Below are positions 43,217 to 50,874 of a stretch of 64,000 nucleotides of DNA, piece by piece (position 1 is the first letter of the stretch; the number at the start of each line of letters is the position of its first letter). The stretch covers positions 124,001-188,000 of the forward strand of contig CAWUKT010000001.1 of NCBI GenBank assembly GCA_963923035.1, in the 5' to 3' direction. The position numbers and the translations under genes were made by a program. This stretch comes from CAWUKT01 sp963923035. Lineage in GTDB: Bacteria; Bacteroidota; Bacteroidia; J057; JADKCL01. Below the pieces are notes generated by a model. The model did no database searches. It saw only the letters and a program-made list of their open reading frames with translations, and was not told the origin of the DNA.

Positions 43217-44107
43217 ATGGAAGAAACGGCAGCCGTGGAACAGCCCCGGAGGCGCTGGCTCAAGCTGGCCCTGAAAATCGCCATTACGGTGGCGGTATTC
43301 GCCTTTATTTCCTGGAAACTGGAATGGGAGCGGACCTGGGAGCTGTTGCGCCAAACCAATGTGCTGGGCTTGTTGGGAGCGGTGGTGGCCTTTGCCGGAA
43401 GCAAATGGTTGGCCGCTCAACGCTTGCAGCACTTCTGGCGCGCCGCAGACATCCACATCACGGATGCCGCCAATGTACGCTTGTACATGCTGGCGATGTT
43501 TTACAACCTGCTGTTGCCGGGCGGGATCGGCGGAGATGGCTACAAGGTCTATGAACTCAACAAACGCTTTGGGGTGAAGGTGAAGGTCCTGGCTTCGGCG
43601 GTGCTCCTGGACCGCGGAAACGGGCTGGCACTGTTGATTGTGCTAGCGCTGGCCTTGTCGCCCCTGGTCCAATTGCCCTACGGGCTCGCAAATTGGCTGT
43701 GGACCTTGATCCCGGTCGTGATGGTGGGCTACTATGGCGTTTTGCGTCTGCTTTTTGGCCGGTTTAGCAAGACCTTCTGGATCACATCGCTGTGGTCGGC
43801 CGGGGTGCAGGTGGGGCAAGCGGTCACGGCTTTGTGTGTCCTCTGGGCCCTGGGCCAGGAAACACAATTGATGGACTATGTGTTCATTTTGCTGTTGAGT
43901 GCCATCGTCCTGGTGGTGCCGATTCCGTCGTTTGGAGGCCTGGGACTGCGGGAAATGGTCATGACCTTCGGCGCCTCTTATTTGCTGATTGACACCGAAA
44001 TTTCGGTGGCGATGAGTCTGCTGACCTACCTGGCCATCCTGATCGTTTCCCTCGCCGGGATGTATTTCCATTTCCGCACCGACCGTTTATTTTCCCCTGC
44101 AAAATGA
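43217..44107 (+). CDS. lysylphosphatidylglycerol synthase TM-domain (flippase-like) membrane protein
   Basis: 296 residues, about 7-8 transmembrane helices of the UPF0104/LPG_synthase_TM family: RLYMLAMFYNLLLPGGIGGDGYK is the strong family motif, with LLDRGNGLALL and the helix VVPIPSFGGLGLRE. Relatives occur with glycosyltransferases and are thought to flip lipid-linked substrates. ATG 43217 is used; an upstream TTG would add only six residues. The next gene (GT39-type glycosyltransferase) overlaps by 4 nt, supporting joint work on lipid-linked sugars. Confidence 0.85.
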   Translation: MEETAAVEQPRRRWLKLALKIAITVAVFAFISWKLEWERTWELLRQTNVLGLLGAVVAFAGSKWLAAQRLQHFWRAADIHITDAANVRLYMLAMFYNLLLPGGIGGDGYKVYELNKRFGVKVKVLASAVLLDRGNGLALLIVLALALSPLVQLPYGLANWLWTLIPVVMVGYYGVLRLLFGRFSKTFWITSLWSAGVQVGQAVTALCVLWALGQETQLMDYVFILLLSAIVLVVPIPSFGGLGLREMVMTFGASYLLIDTEISVAMSLLTYLAILIVSLAGMYFHFRTDRLFSPAK

Positions 44108-45705
44108 AACCACTCGATCAACCCAAATGGGACCGTTGGCTGCACGTCTTGATTTTGGGCGGGCTGTTGTTGGCGTTGTTCCTGAACCTTGGCATCAATG
44201 CGGTCTATCTGGAAGAGCCGCGGCGCTGTATGGTAGGCCTGGAAATGCAGTACCGGGGCAATTATATCGTTCCGACCTATTACGGCGAATTTTACTACCG
44301 GAAGCCTCCGATTTTCAATTGGGCCTTGCTGGGGAGCTTTAAAATATGGGGCGTGACGGAGTTTGGGGCCCGATTTGTGACGGTACTCTCACTGTTGCTG
44401 TGGGGCGGCGTCAATTATGTCTTCACCCGGAAATACGCTTCTGAAACCCTGGCCCGCTATTCCTCGCTGCTGCTGATGTGTTCCACCATCATCCTCTTTT
44501 TCATGGGGATGTTCGCCGAGATTGACATTTTTTACTGCCTGATCTCCTATTCGGGAATCATCGTCTATTACCATTTTTACCGGCAGGATCGACCCTATTT
44601 GATGTTTATCGGGCTCTATGGAATCTCGACGATTGGACTCCTGACGAAGGGCTTGCCGTCGCTGCCGTTCATTGGGATGACCATTCTGGGGTTCCTGGCC
44701 TGGAAACGCAATTGGCGACAGGTTTTCAGTCTCGCGCATGTGGTCGGATTTTTGCTGTTCGCGGGCCTGATGGCCGGCTACCTCTATTGGTATTCCCAGT
44801 ACAATTCGCTGGAAGGCTATTGGGGCGGTGTTTGGGGCGAGGCGAGTGGCCGGACCATGATCCGGCAAAGTTGGCTGCGGCTGGTCCGCCATGTCATCGA
44901 ATTTCCGTTGGCGACCTTGTTGGACATAGCGCCCGCGGGTCTGTTTTCGTTGTTTTTGTTGCGAAAAGGGGCTTGGAAAAGACTCTTCTCCAACGATCTC
45001 ATGGCTTTTTGCGGTGTCATCTGGATGGCGAACTTCCTTGTGTATTGGTCCTCCCCCGGCGCCAAAGGGGTGTACGTGATGATGCTGGATCCTTTTCTCG
45101 TGATCTTGTGCGTCCAATTGTGGCTGAATGAATCGCCGACTTTGCCCTGGACCGGCAAGTTGCTGGGCGGATTCAATATCTTTTGCCTTTCCTTCATCAC
45201 CCTGGCAGTGATTGCGGTTCCATTCATCGACTTTTTTGCTCCGATAGAAGGTCTGTGGTGGCAAAGCGCAATTTTCCTGGCCGGGATGGCCGGGGTTTGG
45301 TGGCTCTGGACTAAGAGCCGGGGCAATCGATTGGCGTGGCTGGTGATGGCCCTGATCGCGGGGCGGATTGCGTTCAATGTGGTGGTTCTGCCGATGCGGG
45401 AATGGGATGGACGTCATACGCGGTTCAAGAACGACTCGGAACGGATTGTGGAGTTGACCGAGGGCGAGCAGTTGTGGATTTGGCAACCGAAAGATGAGGG
45501 CCATTTTGCCCATCACTTTGCCTTTTATATTGAGCGGGGAAGGAAAGAGGTGCTGCGCTGGACCGAAGAAAAGAACTGTGATGATTTCTATATGACTTTT
45601 GAGCGGGATGTCGACCCGAACAAGGTGGAAGTCTTCCACCGTTTCAAAAACTGGGACCACGACTACGTGCTGTTCAAGTTTCGGGATTGTGGGGTGTCGG
45701 GATGA
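44104..45705 (+). CDS. GT39/ArnT-type membrane glycosyltransferase
   Basis: 533 residues with many transmembrane helices. The first periplasmic loop carries YLEEPRRCMVGLEMQ and YRKPPIFNWAL, the acidic residue plus KPP pattern of GT83/ArnT and related GT-C enzymes. A soluble C-terminal tail (GRKEVLRWTEEKNCDDFYM) follows. It transfers a sugar from a polyprenyl-phosphate donor to a lipid or protein at the periplasmic face; the acceptor is not known. It overlaps the flippase-like gene before it and the PD-(D/E)XK gene after it by 4 nt each. Confidence 0.85.
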   Translation: MKPLDQPKWDRWLHVLILGGLLLALFLNLGINAVYLEEPRRCMVGLEMQYRGNYIVPTYYGEFYYRKPPIFNWALLGSFKIWGVTEFGARFVTVLSLLLWGGVNYVFTRKYASETLARYSSLLLMCSTIILFFMGMFAEIDIFYCLISYSGIIVYYHFYRQDRPYLMFIGLYGISTIGLLTKGLPSLPFIGMTILGFLAWKRNWRQVFSLAHVVGFLLFAGLMAGYLYWYSQYNSLEGYWGGVWGEASGRTMIRQSWLRLVRHVIEFPLATLLDIAPAGLFSLFLLRKGAWKRLFSNDLMAFCGVIWMANFLVYWSSPGAKGVYVMMLDPFLVILCVQLWLNESPTLPWTGKLLGGFNIFCLSFITLAVIAVPFIDFFAPIEGLWWQSAIFLAGMAGVWWLWTKSRGNRLAWLVMALIAGRIAFNVVVLPMREWDGRHTRFKNDSERIVELTEGEQLWIWQPKDEGHFAHHFAFYIERGRKEVLRWTEEKNCDDFYMTFERDVDPNKVEVFHRFKNWDHDYVLFKFRDCGVSG

Positions 45706-46151
45706 AGTCACTGCCGATCGTAGAGTTGCGGACCCAGGAAAAGGATGGGCGGCTCATGGTTTGGGATCGGCTGCGGAAAAAATGGTTGGTGTTGACGCCG
45801 GAAGAGCATGTCCGGCAGTGTTTGGTGGCCTTTTTGGTGGATGCAAAGGGGATTCCCGGAGGATTGATTTCGCAGGAAAAAGGCTTGAAGTATGATCGCC
45901 GCAGCAAGCGGTACGACCTGGTCGTGTACGATCGCTTGGGGGCTCCCGTTCTGGCGTGCGAATGCAAGGCACCTTATGTGCCCCTGGACCGACAGGCTGC
46001 GCTTCAGTTGGCGGTATACAACCGGAAGCTGCTCGCACCCTATATGCTCTGGACGAATGGCCAGCGGTTGGCGTATTACTTCCTTCACCCGGAGCATGGG
46101 CTCCGGGAAATGGATGAGCTGCCGCCTTGGAATGAGTTGGCGGGAGAATAG
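45702..46151 (+). CDS. stand-alone type I restriction HsdR N-terminal-like (PD-(D/E)XK) protein
   Basis: 149 residues resembling the HsdR_N_2 domain found alone in many Bacteroidota. The nuclease core is intact: YDLVVYDRLGAPVLACECKAP gives the D...ExK triad, and QAALQLAVYN is the usual following helix. There is no helicase or methyltransferase next to it, so it is not a working type I system. ATG 45702 overlaps the glycosyltransferase stop (ATGA). Substrate unknown; it may be a DNA- or RNA-processing enzyme. Confidence 0.82.
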   Translation: MKSLPIVELRTQEKDGRLMVWDRLRKKWLVLTPEEHVRQCLVAFLVDAKGIPGGLISQEKGLKYDRRSKRYDLVVYDRLGAPVLACECKAPYVPLDRQAALQLAVYNRKLLAPYMLWTNGQRLAYYFLHPEHGLREMDELPPWNELAGE

Positions 46152-46170
46152 CCTGGACGGGCCGGTCTGG

Positions 46171-47736
46171 TCATCTCTTGGGAGTTAGGTCCACGAGTGG
46201 AACGACCATTTCCTGGAGGGAGACCCCTCCGTGCTGGAAGGTATCCTTGAAGTACCGGACGTAGTAATTGTAGTTGTTGGGGTAGGCAAAGAAATAATCT
46301 TCACTTGTGAATACGTACCGTGAGCTCACCGTCATCTTGGGCAATTTGGCCTCGTGGGGACGGTCAATGGTAAACAAGAATTTCTCGTCGTCGTAGCCGA
46401 GGTTTCTGCCCTGCTTGTACCGCAGGTTGGTGGTCGTGTCCCGGTCGCCAATGATCCGGACGGGCCGGTTGACGTGGACACTGCCGTGGTCACTGGTAAT
46501 AACGACCTTGACATTGTGCTGAGCGAGTCGCCGAAGCAGGTCGAGCAGGGGAGAATGCTCGAACCAGGTGCGGGAAACCCGCCGGTAGGCTGCTGCCGTA
46601 GGTGCGAGCTCACGAATGATATTGACCTCGGTGCGACTGTGCGAGAGCATGTCAATGAAGTTGAATACCACCGCATTGAAGTCGTTGCGAAGCAGGTTCT
46701 TGTAGTTCTGCGCCAAGGCAAACCCATCATCATTGTTCAATATCTTATTGTAGGAATATTTGATATTGAGTCGCTTACGCTTGATGTGTTCGCCCAGCAG
46801 ATCGGCTTCATACAGGTTTTTGCCGCCTTCGTCGTTGTCGTTTTTCCAGTACTGGGGATATTTTTTCTCGATTTCACCGGGGTGTAGTCCAGCAAAGATG
46901 GAGTTTCGGCAGTATTGGGTGGCGGTGGGAAGGATGGAATAATAGGAGCGTTCCCGTTGGATATAGTAGTAGTCCGCCAAGAGGGGCTCGAATACTTTCC
47001 ATTGGTCGTACCGCATGCAGTCCACCAAAATGAAGAAAACGCTTTCATAGCCTTCTCCGAGGTCCTGAAAGGCCGATTGTTCCAGTATTTCCGGCGACAG
47101 AATGGGGCGGTCTTCGTGGAGATCGGAGTTGACCCAATCGACATATTCGTCCATGACGTAGCGGGCGAAGTTCACATTGGCTTCCGTCAATTGGGTTTGG
47201 AGGACTTCCAGCATGCTTTGGTCCTCACTTTCATCCATCTGCGTCTCCCAATAGCTGAGCTTCTTGTAGATTTCCGCCCAATCTTTGTGGTCGTTGTGCT
47301 CGTAGAACTGCATTCCGATTTTTCGGAAATCTTGCTGATAGCCCGAGTTGATCTTTTGACCAACGAGTTGGCGGTTTTGGAGGATTTTCTTGCAGGCGAG
47401 GAGAATCTGGCTGGGATTGACCGGCTTGATCAGGTAGTCGGCAATGGCGCTTCCAATTGCTTCCTCCATGATATGTTCCTCCTCAGACTTGGTGATCATG
47501 ACCACCGGAGTCGTCGGCGAAATCTTTTTGATTTCTTCCAGCACTTCCAACCCATTCATTCCCGGCATTTGCTCGTCCAGAAATACGACGTCGTAATTCT
47601 CCTCTTTCACTGTTTCGAGCGCGTCAAAACCATTGGAAACGGATTCCACCTGGAAGCCTTTCAATGTCAAAAACTTGATGTGAGGCTTTAAGAGTTCGAT
47701 TTCATCATCTACCCAGAGGATTTTTGCGTTTTCCAT
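46171..47736 (-). CDS. porX: PglZ-domain response regulator, PorX-like (T9SS regulator)
   Basis: 521 residues: a receiver domain at ~1-125 with the phospho-acceptor Asp54 (FLDEQMPGMNG), Lys near 103 (YLIKPVNPSQ) and Thr81 (VVMITKS), a linker, and a PglZ/alkaline-phosphatase-like domain from ~210 (SVFFILVDCMRYDQW; FNFIDMLSHSR; VKVVITSDHGSVHVNRP). Length and domain order equal PorX of Porphyromonas, the response regulator controlling T9SS genes with PorY and sigma factor SigP, and a zinc phosphodiesterase. Two T9SS cargo proteins in this window fit. The sensor PorY is not present here. Confidence 0.92.
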   Translation of the reverse strand: MENAKILWVDDEIELLKPHIKFLTLKGFQVESVSNGFDALETVKEENYDVVFLDEQMPGMNGLEVLEEIKKISPTTPVVMITKSEEEHIMEEAIGSAIADYLIKPVNPSQILLACKKILQNRQLVGQKINSGYQQDFRKIGMQFYEHNDHKDWAEIYKKLSYWETQMDESEDQSMLEVLQTQLTEANVNFARYVMDEYVDWVNSDLHEDRPILSPEILEQSAFQDLGEGYESVFFILVDCMRYDQWKVFEPLLADYYYIQRERSYYSILPTATQYCRNSIFAGLHPGEIEKKYPQYWKNDNDEGGKNLYEADLLGEHIKRKRLNIKYSYNKILNNDDGFALAQNYKNLLRNDFNAVVFNFIDMLSHSRTEVNIIRELAPTAAAYRRVSRTWFEHSPLLDLLRRLAQHNVKVVITSDHGSVHVNRPVRIIGDRDTTTNLRYKQGRNLGYDDEKFLFTIDRPHEAKLPKMTVSSRYVFTSEDYFFAYPNNYNYYVRYFKDTFQHGGVSLQEMVVPLVDLTPKR

Positions 47737-47796
47737 TCAGTTGTTGGTTTGGGGAAAATTAAACTTCCAGAAACAGGAAAGAGAGCCGAATTTAAC

Positions 47797-47804
47797 TATT
47801 TTTG
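47797..47804 (+). promoter_or_regulatory. TATTTTTG -7 box before the HD gene
   Basis: A perfect TAnnTTTG sequence between the divergent porX and HD genes. It would give a ~95-nt structured leader (see the hairpin at 47822-47879). No TTTG is found at the correct distance upstream. Confidence 0.4.
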
Positions 47805-47821
47805 GCGTGGCCTTGGAATAA

Positions 47822-47879
47822 AGCGTACGGAAAGGAAGGGGAATTGTTTTTGCACTGTTGATCCTTTTCGTGGTACGCT
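47822..47879 (+). repeat. long imperfect hairpin in the leader of the HD gene
   Basis: AGCGTAC (47822-47828) pairs with GTACGCT (47873-47879), and next to it GAAAGGA (47830-47836) pairs with TCCTTTTC (47862-47869, one bulged T). The loop is ~25 nt. It lies in the probable 5' leader. Confidence 0.45.
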
Positions 47880-47908
47880 CCAAAGTTTTTGCAGGATAGT
47901 GGGGTAAT

Positions 47909-49159
47909 TTGCCATTGGAAAACAAAAAAGATTTGAGACCCAACAAAATCATCAATGATCCGGTCCATGGTTTCATCGAAATCCCCCGCGGGATTATCAT
48001 GGATTTGATTGATACGGATGTTTTCCAACGGCTCCGCCGGATTCGCCAGTTGGCGCTTTCTTCGTTGGTCTACCCGGGGGCTGTGCATTCGCGCTTCAAC
48101 CATTGTATTGGGGCGATGCACCTGACCAGCCAGGCGATGGACACCCTGAAGACCAAAGGAGTTGTCATCTCTGATGAGGAGTATGAAGCGACCATGATCG
48201 CGATCTTGCTCCATGACATTGGACACGGGCCATTTTCGCATGCTTTGGAGAGTGTGATTCTCCAGGGACTCCACCACGAGCGGATGTCCAAGGCCATCAT
48301 GGAATGGCTCAATGAGCAATTCAACGGCAGATTGGGGCTGGCCATTCGGATATTTGAAGGCCAATATGACCGTCCTTTTTTCCACCAATTGGTTTCCTCG
48401 CAATTGGACATGGACCGCCTGGATTACTTGAAGCGGGACAGCTATTTTACAGGAGTGGTGGAAGGCCTAGTCAGCTCGAACCGGATCATCAAGACGCTGA
48501 ATGTCCTGGATGGCCGCATTGTCGTAGAGGCCAAAGGGATTTACTCAGTGGAGAAATTTATCGTTGCCCGCCGGTTGATGTACTGGCAGGTGTACTTGCA
48601 TCGGGCGGTGTTGGCGGCAGAGTATATGATTGTGCATATCCTGCGTCGGGCCAAGGAGCTGATCCAGTCCGGTCATCCTCTATGGAAGAATGAAGCGTTG
48701 GATTTTCTCTTTTCCCAGAGCGCGTCTTCGGGAGAGGAAATCACCCAGGAGATCATCCGGCAGTATATTGAGCTGGACGATATGGACATCATGGTGGCCA
48801 TCAAGCAATGGCGGAAATCGGGTGACCGGGTGCTGGAATTGCTATGCGCCAACATTTTGAAGCGGAGCCTGATCAAGGCGCGTTTGCAGGACCATCCTTA
48901 TGATCCGTCCCAGACGCTTGAAATCGCCGAGAAGTATCGGAAGCTCTATGGGCTTACTGAACATGAGGTTCGGTACTTGGTATTTACAGGTGAAGTTGAA
49001 AACAGTGCCTACCTGCCTTTGGCAGGAGAGGAAATTGAAATTCTTCAGAAGGATGGCTCGATCGTTCCATTACCGGAAGCCTCGGATATGCAGAACATCG
49101 GGGCTTTGAGCCGTCCGGTCAAGAAATACTTTATCTGTTTTCCCTCTTGGGAGTCATAG
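47909..49159 (+). CDS. HD-domain phosphohydrolase (dNTPase/SamHD1-like)
   Basis: 416 residues; start TTG 47909 (TTG 47915 also possible). It begins KIINDPVHGFIEIPRGI, typical of this family, and carries the HD signature SRFNHCIGAMHLTSQ ... LLHDIGHGPFSHALE and SQLDMDRLDYLKRDSYFTG (metal-binding His-Asp and the substrate region). Relatives are dNTP triphosphohydrolases or related nucleotide hydrolases; the exact substrate is not clear from sequence. It is divergent from porX and has a structured leader. Confidence 0.9.
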   Translation: MPLENKKDLRPNKIINDPVHGFIEIPRGIIMDLIDTDVFQRLRRIRQLALSSLVYPGAVHSRFNHCIGAMHLTSQAMDTLKTKGVVISDEEYEATMIAILLHDIGHGPFSHALESVILQGLHHERMSKAIMEWLNEQFNGRLGLAIRIFEGQYDRPFFHQLVSSQLDMDRLDYLKRDSYFTGVVEGLVSSNRIIKTLNVLDGRIVVEAKGIYSVEKFIVARRLMYWQVYLHRAVLAAEYMIVHILRRAKELIQSGHPLWKNEALDFLFSQSASSGEEITQEIIRQYIELDDMDIMVAIKQWRKSGDRVLELLCANILKRSLIKARLQDHPYDPSQTLEIAEKYRKLYGLTEHEVRYLVFTGEVENSAYLPLAGEEIEILQKDGSIVPLPEASDMQNIGALSRPVKKYFICFPSWES

Positions 49160-49375
49160 CTTCATCATGAGGAATGGATTTCTCTATTCTGAACCCGTAT
49201 TCTTTCTCCAGCCTTAAAGCCTTATGGGAAGAAGTCAGGGCTGACTGTGGGCGTCCTTCAGCGATTTGAGCCCATCATTTTCCCGAGAAGAATTAAGAGC
49301 TTTTCAGAATTCCAGCTTCACCAGTTTTCCAATACGTCAAAGAGCGATGAGGCCATTGGCCCCATTGGACTGAGG

Positions 49376-49975
49376 TCAGTCCCTAAAGGGTTGATAGAAT
49401 GACTCATCCGCCAATTCCAACATTTCTTTGTCCCCACCCGAATCACCATAAGCGATAACCTCTTTATAGTCGCCCAGATCAACCAATTCCTTGATGCGGT
49501 TCACCTTTTCCGGCCCATGGCAATTCGCGGATTTTAGCCCACCGGAAAATGCGCCTTGGTCCCAATCTGCAAGGGTACAGATCAATGAAATATTTTCCTT
49601 TTGGGTCCATTTTTCCAGCCAAATATCAAGTGAAGCTGATACGATGTAGACATCATTTCCTTCTTCCTGATATTTTTTGAGCGCTTCAATGCCCTTTGTG
49701 CGAAGCAATCCCGGAATAATTTGGTCTGCGAATTCCTGCGATTTCTGATCCAAGAACGTCTTCTCCAGGCCTCCGAAGTGATGCTTGAGCAATTTTGATT
49801 TGGCTCGGTCATTGGGGATGAGGCCAGCTTTGTAACCTGCCATAGTGGGTAAAAGCGCCACAAATCCCAGCAGAACCCGCTGCGATCCACGGATGAATCG
49901 GATGAATTCAATCATGGTATCCTTGGTCGTCAACGTACCATCGAAATCAAACAGGACCAGTTTCTTCGTTTTCAT
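49376..49975 (-). CDS. HAD-superfamily (IB) phosphatase
   Basis: 199 residues: LFDFDGTLTTKDTM (nucleophile Asp and acid Asp), VYIVSASLDIWLEKW (motif II Ser), KVNRIKELVDL (motif III Lys), and YGDSGGDKEML (motif IV). It belongs to the phosphoserine-phosphatase-like IB subgroup (HAD-IB), with a cap helix region at ~25-90. The substrate is unknown; relatives dephosphorylate lipids or serine phosphate. It overlaps the membrane protein gene upstream by 29 nt and is the last gene of the reverse-strand operon. Confidence 0.88.
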   Translation of the reverse strand: MKTKKLVLFDFDGTLTTKDTMIEFIRFIRGSQRVLLGFVALLPTMAGYKAGLIPNDRAKSKLLKHHFGGLEKTFLDQKSQEFADQIIPGLLRTKGIEALKKYQEEGNDVYIVSASLDIWLEKWTQKENISLICTLADWDQGAFSGGLKSANCHGPEKVNRIKELVDLGDYKEVIAYGDSGGDKEMLELADESFYQPFRD

Positions 49976-50870
49976 GCACAGATGTTTTTCGCCAAATCAG
50001 ATATAGAATGGGCAAAAATGGGAGATAAAGACGGTATTCATTGAGCCGTCCAATGATCAAAACCAAGCCCAGATATCCGATCAAAGAGGCATAGAACCAC
50101 TTGTAATTCCACGACTTCTTTAGAAAGGCCAAGATTGACTTCCTAAAAACCAACAAAGCTGCCAGGATGAGATAGGTTCCGGGGTGACGGACCAGATAGA
50201 ACCCACTGAGGTTATCCCAAAGCATAACTTTCTTGGAATAGTAGACCGCATCGGGAAAGATTACGAATTGGAGGGCCAATTGCGATAGGATGGGGATTCC
50301 CAACCAAATGATCCTCCATGACCATTTTGACGTTTCGTACACAGCCAAAAAGAACGCGAACCAGAAGGCAATATCGGCTCTGGCAAATGCCAAGGCTAGC
50401 AACCCGAGGGTAAGCAAAGTTTCGCGTAATGGCCTGCGTTGAATGGTGGTGGCTAAAATCAGAGAAGACGAAATGGCCATGAGGCCCATGGTATCGGGGC
50501 GCCAGCCGGAAAACTGGGCGTAGATATAAGTGGCTGCGAAGAGAATTTGGGCCAGGAATATTTTCCTTGGTTGAAGTCCTTTCATAAGGGCGGCCAAAAG
50601 CTCCAGAACAATGAACGAGAAAATGATGTTGTAAAGGATAACCGCGTGGTTAAAAGGAAGAAAGTCGACAATCAAGGCCAAGGGAAGGAGGGGGAGTATC
50701 CGGTATTGATCGGGCGCATCTCCCTGGAATTGAAAGATCCGTTCATAAAAGCCATTGTCGAACTCATATTCCAGATCTGGAACAAAGAATTTATTGGCTG
50801 CATTGGCAATGAACACAGCCAGCAGAATATGAAAGAGGATTCTGATCCCGATATGGATTTCGCGATTCAC
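49947..50870 (-). CDS. polytopic membrane protein, unknown function
   Basis: 307 residues with about 8-9 hydrophobic helices (IRILFHILLAVFIANAA; YRILPLLPLALIVDFLPF; AVILYNIIFSFIVLELLAAL; LLTLGLLALAFARADIAFW). The loop DAPDQYRILP and the RADIAFW motif recall membrane proteins of polysaccharide or lipid-sugar pathways (EpsG/GT-C like), but no catalytic pattern is certain. It is 4 nt downstream of the M6-like protease gene and overlaps the HAD phosphatase by 29 nt, so all belong to one operon. Confidence 0.65.
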   Translation of the reverse strand: MNREIHIGIRILFHILLAVFIANAANKFFVPDLEYEFDNGFYERIFQFQGDAPDQYRILPLLPLALIVDFLPFNHAVILYNIIFSFIVLELLAALMKGLQPRKIFLAQILFAATYIYAQFSGWRPDTMGLMAISSSLILATTIQRRPLRETLLTLGLLALAFARADIAFWFAFFLAVYETSKWSWRIIWLGIPILSQLALQFVIFPDAVYYSKKVMLWDNLSGFYLVRHPGTYLILAALLVFRKSILAFLKKSWNYKWFYASLIGYLGLVLIIGRLNEYRLYLPFLPILYLIWRKTSVHENEETGPV

Positions 50871-50874
50871 TATT

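Noticed and set aside
45702..46151. Remnant of a type I restriction-modification locus
   Set aside because: Only a stand-alone HsdR_N-like domain; no hsdM, hsdS or helicase, and it is coupled to glycosyltransferase genes.
49160..49375. Possible RNA gene between the HD and HAD genes
   Set aside because: No tRNA-like arms, no strong hairpin and no T-tract; nothing supports it.
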